From: Candidatus Kariarchaeota archaeon
GTDB lineage: Archaea > Asgardarchaeota > Heimdallarchaeia > Heimdallarchaeales > Kariarchaeaceae
Length of the DNA: 7,718 nt
Assembly: GCA_016839545.1 (NCBI GenBank)
Contig: JAEOUB010000385.1
Coordinates: forward strand, 1-7,718
Direction of reading: 5' to 3'
Within the stretch, counting starts at the first letter, position 1, and every line of letters starts with the position of its first letter. The notes beneath the pieces are model-generated. The model had not been told where the DNA came from and searched no databases. It saw only the letters and a program-made list of their open reading frames with translations. This document shows positions 5,536 through 7,718 of the stretch, piece after piece. The position numbers were made by a program, and so were the translations under genes.

Positions 5536-6330
5536 ATGGGAAGGGACATCTTTAGAAACAAGTTTGTGTGCAATAATCTGTCGTCCATGGTAGAGAAGAA
5601 TTTAGAACGTGTGGGTACCGGAATCACAGGACTTAACCAGATTCTTGGAGGAGGCTATCCCAAAGAACGAACCATTCTGATTTCAGGACCTGCAGGAGGA
5701 GGAAAATCCACATTTGGTATCCAGTTTTTAGTGGCCGGAATCCTGCAAGAAGATGAGCCCGGTATTTATTGCTCGTTTGACGAGTCGCTAGAAAATGTGC
5801 GTAATGACGCAGCATCCTATGGATGGGACCTCAAGGCGTTGGAGGATCAGAACCTTCTTGCTATGGTTGATGGATACAGTGAGCGTGCTGGTATCCAGTC
5901 AGATGAAAAATTTATCACCAAGCTAGAGGTTGACGAGCTCCTCAATCTGCTTATCAGGTTAATCGACAGTATCGGAGCAGAGCGGGTAGTTATTGACTCG
6001 ATCACAGCTATTGCCCTTTCACTGGACGATGAGCTGGTCATCAGGAAAGAGATCCTCAAATTATCTGCCGTGATGTCTGCACTCACCTGCACCACCCTTA
6101 TGGTATCAGAGGCAGTCAATTCCCGGGAGATCTCGCGGTTCGGTGTTGAGGAATTCATGGCCCAGGGTGTTATCGCTCTCAAGTATGAGTTCGGTTCAAC
6201 CGGTAGGAGAACCATCCAGGTAAGAAAGATGCGTGGTGTCAAGCACTCACTGCGAGAACGACCATTTATCATCTCTGACCACGGTATCGAAGTCTTCCCT
6301 GACGAAGAACTGTATGGAATCAAGAATTAG
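5536..6330 (+). CDS. Single-domain KaiC/RadA-like ATPase
   Basis: This is a RecA-fold P-loop ATPase of the archaeal KaiC-like group, soluble and cytoplasmic. Many archaea have several paralogues, often tied to signalling, with roles mostly unknown. The order is GTGITGLNQILGGGYP (27-42), Walker A GPAGGGKST (51-59, Lys57), CSFDES (79-84) at the position of the KaiC catalytic acidic pair (here Asp82-Glu83), Walker B VVIDS (151-155, Asp154), EEFMAQGVIAL (205-215), RTIQVRKMRGVKHS (225-238), and PFIISDHGIEVFP (243-255). It has one KaiC domain, whereas cyanobacterial KaiC has two. I give the start at 5536 because the TATA element lies 26 bases before it. Met18 (ATG 5587) would match the usual N-terminus of homologues better, and neither start has a Shine-Dalgarno site. 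No kaiA or kaiB is present, so a circadian role should not be assumed. Confidence 0.88.
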   Translation: MGRDIFRNKFVCNNLSSMVEKNLERVGTGITGLNQILGGGYPKERTILISGPAGGGKSTFGIQFLVAGILQEDEPGIYCSFDESLENVRNDAASYGWDLKALEDQNLLAMVDGYSERAGIQSDEKFITKLEVDELLNLLIRLIDSIGAERVVIDSITAIALSLDDELVIRKEILKLSAVMSALTCTTLMVSEAVNSREISRFGVEEFMAQGVIALKYEFGSTGRRTIQVRKMRGVKHSLRERPFIISDHGIEVFPDEELYGIKN

Positions 6331-6396
6331 GCTTCCACAAACCACCGTTGAAAAATTATGAGACTCCGATGACACATAGTGTTTCGTACCGATTTA

Positions 6397-6415
6397 TTTT
6401 ATAATTGTAAATATT
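6397..6415 (+). promoter_or_regulatory. TATA-like elements of the eS17 gene
   Basis: Two overlapping candidates exist: TTTTATAA (6397-6404) and TAAATATT (6408-6415). The second is centred about 26 bases before the ATA codon at 6437 and would give a leaderless mRNA. The first would start transcription near 6426 and leave a leader of about 10 bases. No Shine-Dalgarno motif precedes 6437. Confidence 0.45.
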
Positions 6416-6436
6416 GAGTGAGATTGGTAGATTACC

Positions 6437-6658
6437 ATAGGAAATGTAAGAAGTAGGGCCATTAAACGCATTAGCAAGACCATAGTAGTGAATTTTTATG
6501 ATCAGTTGACGCTCGATTTTGAGCAGAACAAAATCCGTGTGATGCAGATCACCAATGTTCAGAGTAAGCATATGCGAAACAGGATTGCCGGCTACATTAC
6601 CACTCTTATGAAACAGATCAAAGAGGGTAAAATCCAGACTCTAGAGAGTCTCGAGTAG
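6437..6658 (+). CDS. rps17e: Small-subunit ribosomal protein eS17 (S17e), beginning at an ATA codon
   Basis: The frame encodes a 73-residue protein of the archaeal/eukaryotic small-subunit protein eS17, a component of the 30S ribosome. The family pattern is clear: an N-terminus like MGxVR in GNVRSRAIKRISK, then YDQLTLDFEQNK (21-32, like the conserved 'DFxxNK'), and SKHMRNRIAGYITTLMKQIK (43-62, like 'PSKKLRNRIAGYVTHLMKR'). The length suits archaeal members. The codon at the place of the initiator Met is ATA. In frame upstream a TAG stands at 6428-6430, leaving only ATT, ACC and ATA before GGA. The next usable in-frame start, GTG at 6488, would lose the first 17 residues including the conserved basic N-terminus. 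The choices are a true AUA (or AUU) start, a base error, or a G-to-A change in this strain. An ORF search limited to ATG/GTG/TTG misses this gene. Confidence 0.85.
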   Translation: MGNVRSRAIKRISKTIVVNFYDQLTLDFEQNKIRVMQITNVQSKHMRNRIAGYITTLMKQIKEGKIQTLESLE

Positions 6659-6712
6659 TCGTAGCAAGGGGTCCAATTTTATAATATCACAGTTTAGAGG
6701 CTTGATCTAGTC

Positions 6713-6744
6713 GCTACGCGCACAGTAGCTATTGTTAAAAAATA
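6713..6744 (+). promoter_or_regulatory. TATA element of the HMG-CoA reductase gene with upstream 5-bp inverted repeat
   Basis: TTAAAAAATA (6735-6744) is centred about 24 bases before ATG 6763, so the message is probably leaderless or nearly so. Just upstream, GCTAC (6713-6717) and GTAGC (6725-6729) form a perfect but short inverted repeat with seven bases between. A further GTAGC lies at 6661-6665. The repeat could be an operator, but five bases can arise by chance. The stretch 6659-6712 shows nothing else beyond AT-rich sequence after the eS17 stop. Confidence 0.45.
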
Positions 6745-6762
6745 CCCATTCCTACAGAGAGT

Positions 6763-7718
6763 ATGACTCTTTCCTCAGCAATATCTGGATTTCACAAATT
6801 GAGCCAGGAAGAAAAGGTACGCAAAATACAGGAACTGGTTGGCCTCACAGAAGACGAGGTTGCTGGTTTACAGGTTGCAGATGCACCCGTCTCAATTGAG
6901 AATATCATAGGTGTGATGACAGTACCTATCGGTCTGGCGACAAATTTCACTATCAATGGCAAGGATCGTTTTGTGACTCTGGCAGTTGAGGAGGCAAGTG
7001 TTGTGGCAGCAGCATCACATGCTGCAAAGATTGCCCGTGAGCATGGTGGATTTACCACTTCTACCACAGGCCCCTACATGATTGGTCAGATCCAGTTGCT
7101 GGATGTGTTCCAGCCTCATTTTGCCTCTCAGACTATTCATTCAAGCAAGGATAGGCTGATACAGATGGCAAACGAGCAGGATCCCATCCTCGTAAAATTC
7201 GGTGGCGGTGCCACAGATATCACCACTCGGGTGATCGAGACTGCTGCAGGTCAGATGCTGATTGTCCACCTCGTGGTTAATTGTCTTGATGCCATGGGTG
7301 CCAATGCCGTCAATACCATGGTAGAGGCAATTGCCCCAGAGCTTGAGAAGCTGACAGGTGGAGAGGCACGATTGCGAATTATCTCCAACCTAGCAGACAG
7401 GCGATTGGTCAGATCACGTGCTATTTTCGATAAGGATATGCTGGGAGGCTCTGAGATTGTTGAGGCTATCTTCAATGCTTGGGCATTTGCTGATGCGGAT
7501 CCCTACCGGGCTGCCACTCACAACAAGGGTATCATGAATGCCATCTCTGCGATCACCTTGGCAACTGCCAATGACTGGAGAGCAATCGAGGCCGGAGCAC
7601 ATGCATATGCTGCCAAGGACGGCTACTACAGTTCTCTGACAACCTACGAGATTACTGATGAGGGTCATCTTGCCGGAACAATCGAGCTTCCATTGGCTCT
7701 TGGTACCATTGGTGGAGC
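6763..7718 (+). CDS. mvaA: Class II (bacterial-type) HMG-CoA reductase, first 318 codons (runs off the right edge)
   Basis: This enzyme reduces HMG-CoA to mevalonate with NAD(P)H, the committed step toward isoprenoid ether lipids in archaea. The sequence follows the Pseudomonas mevalonii class II enzyme closely, without the membrane region of eukaryotic class I enzymes. Catalytic residues by motif are Glu77 (VEEASVVAAAS), Lys255 (THNKGIMN) and Asp271 (ANDWRAIEAGAHAY); the catalytic histidine lies beyond the window. The DAMGANAVNTM segment (176-186) belongs to the nucleotide-binding part. Small departures are EEAS for the usual EEPS, MNAI for MNGI and ATAND for ATGND. About 110 C-terminal residues should be missing. 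Class II enzymes in archaea are generally explained by transfer from bacteria. ATG 6763 is supported by TATA spacing, and no Shine-Dalgarno site is visible. Confidence 0.95.
   Translation, partial: MTLSSAISGFHKLSQEEKVRKIQELVGLTEDEVAGLQVADAPVSIENIIGVMTVPIGLATNFTINGKDRFVTLAVEEASVVAAASHAAKIAREHGGFTTSTTGPYMIGQIQLLDVFQPHFASQTIHSSKDRLIQMANEQDPILVKFGGGATDITTRVIETAAGQMLIVHLVVNCLDAMGANAVNTMVEAIAPELEKLTGGEARLRIISNLADRRLVRSRAIFDKDMLGGSEIVEAIFNAWAFADADPYRAATHNKGIMNAISAITLATANDWRAIEAGAHAYAAKDGYYSSLTTYEITDEGHLAGTIELPLALGTIGG

Noticed and set aside
5536..6330. Circadian clock protein KaiC proper
   Set aside because: Only one KaiC domain is present and no kaiA or kaiB is seen. It is better described as an archaeal KaiC-like ATPase of unknown role.
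6356..6571. Minus-strand frame of 71 codons over the eS17 gene
   Set aside because: The opposite strand carries a clear eS17 protein. This frame is its antisense shadow plus AT-rich promoter sequence.

Overview
The window looks archaeal. The evidence is a type IA topoisomerase of archaeal layout, an FAU-1 type RNase E/G-like protein, ribosomal protein eS17, a tRNA-Pro gene without an encoded CCA end, and AT-rich box-A-like promoter elements placed 24-26 bases before several start codons. One small protein resembles eukaryotic proteasome-assembly chaperones PAC3/PAC4. This fits an Asgard-type archaeon, but the sequence alone does not prove it.

Layout. On the minus strand, positions 2364 to 1 hold topA followed by the first 38 codons of a small Cys/His-rich protein, coupled by an ATGA overlap. 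Between topA and a plus-strand tRNA-Pro(TGG) lies about 290 bp without a convincing gene. It carries a long imperfect inverted repeat (about 2408-2491). From 2877 to 4866 there is a tight three-gene plus-strand operon: an FAU-1 homologue, a 71-residue winged-helix-like protein, and a 114-residue PAC3/PAC4-like protein. Its promoter carries a perfect 8-bp inverted repeat abutting the TATA element. A ubiX-type flavin prenyltransferase gene (minus strand) converges on the operon with a 12-bp overlap. Divergent from ubiX is a single-domain KaiC/RadA-like ATPase whose TATA element sits inside a perfect TTGATGA/TCATCAA inverted repeat. The next 430 bp look empty if only ATG/GTG/TTG starts are allowed, but they contain a full-length eS17 gene whose conserved N-terminus begins at an ATA codon. 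The window ends inside a class II (bacterial-type) HMG-CoA reductase gene.

How the parts may work together. HMG-CoA reductase makes mevalonate for isoprenoid lipids. UbiX makes the prenylated flavin needed by UbiD-family decarboxylases, and one such enzyme acts in the archaeal variant of the mevalonate pathway; their proximity is suggestive. TopA, tRNA-Pro, eS17 and FAU-1 are information-processing genes. The FAU-1/winged-helix/PAC-like operon would link RNA turnover to proteasome assembly if the PAC assignment holds. It is the best candidate here for something not yet described.
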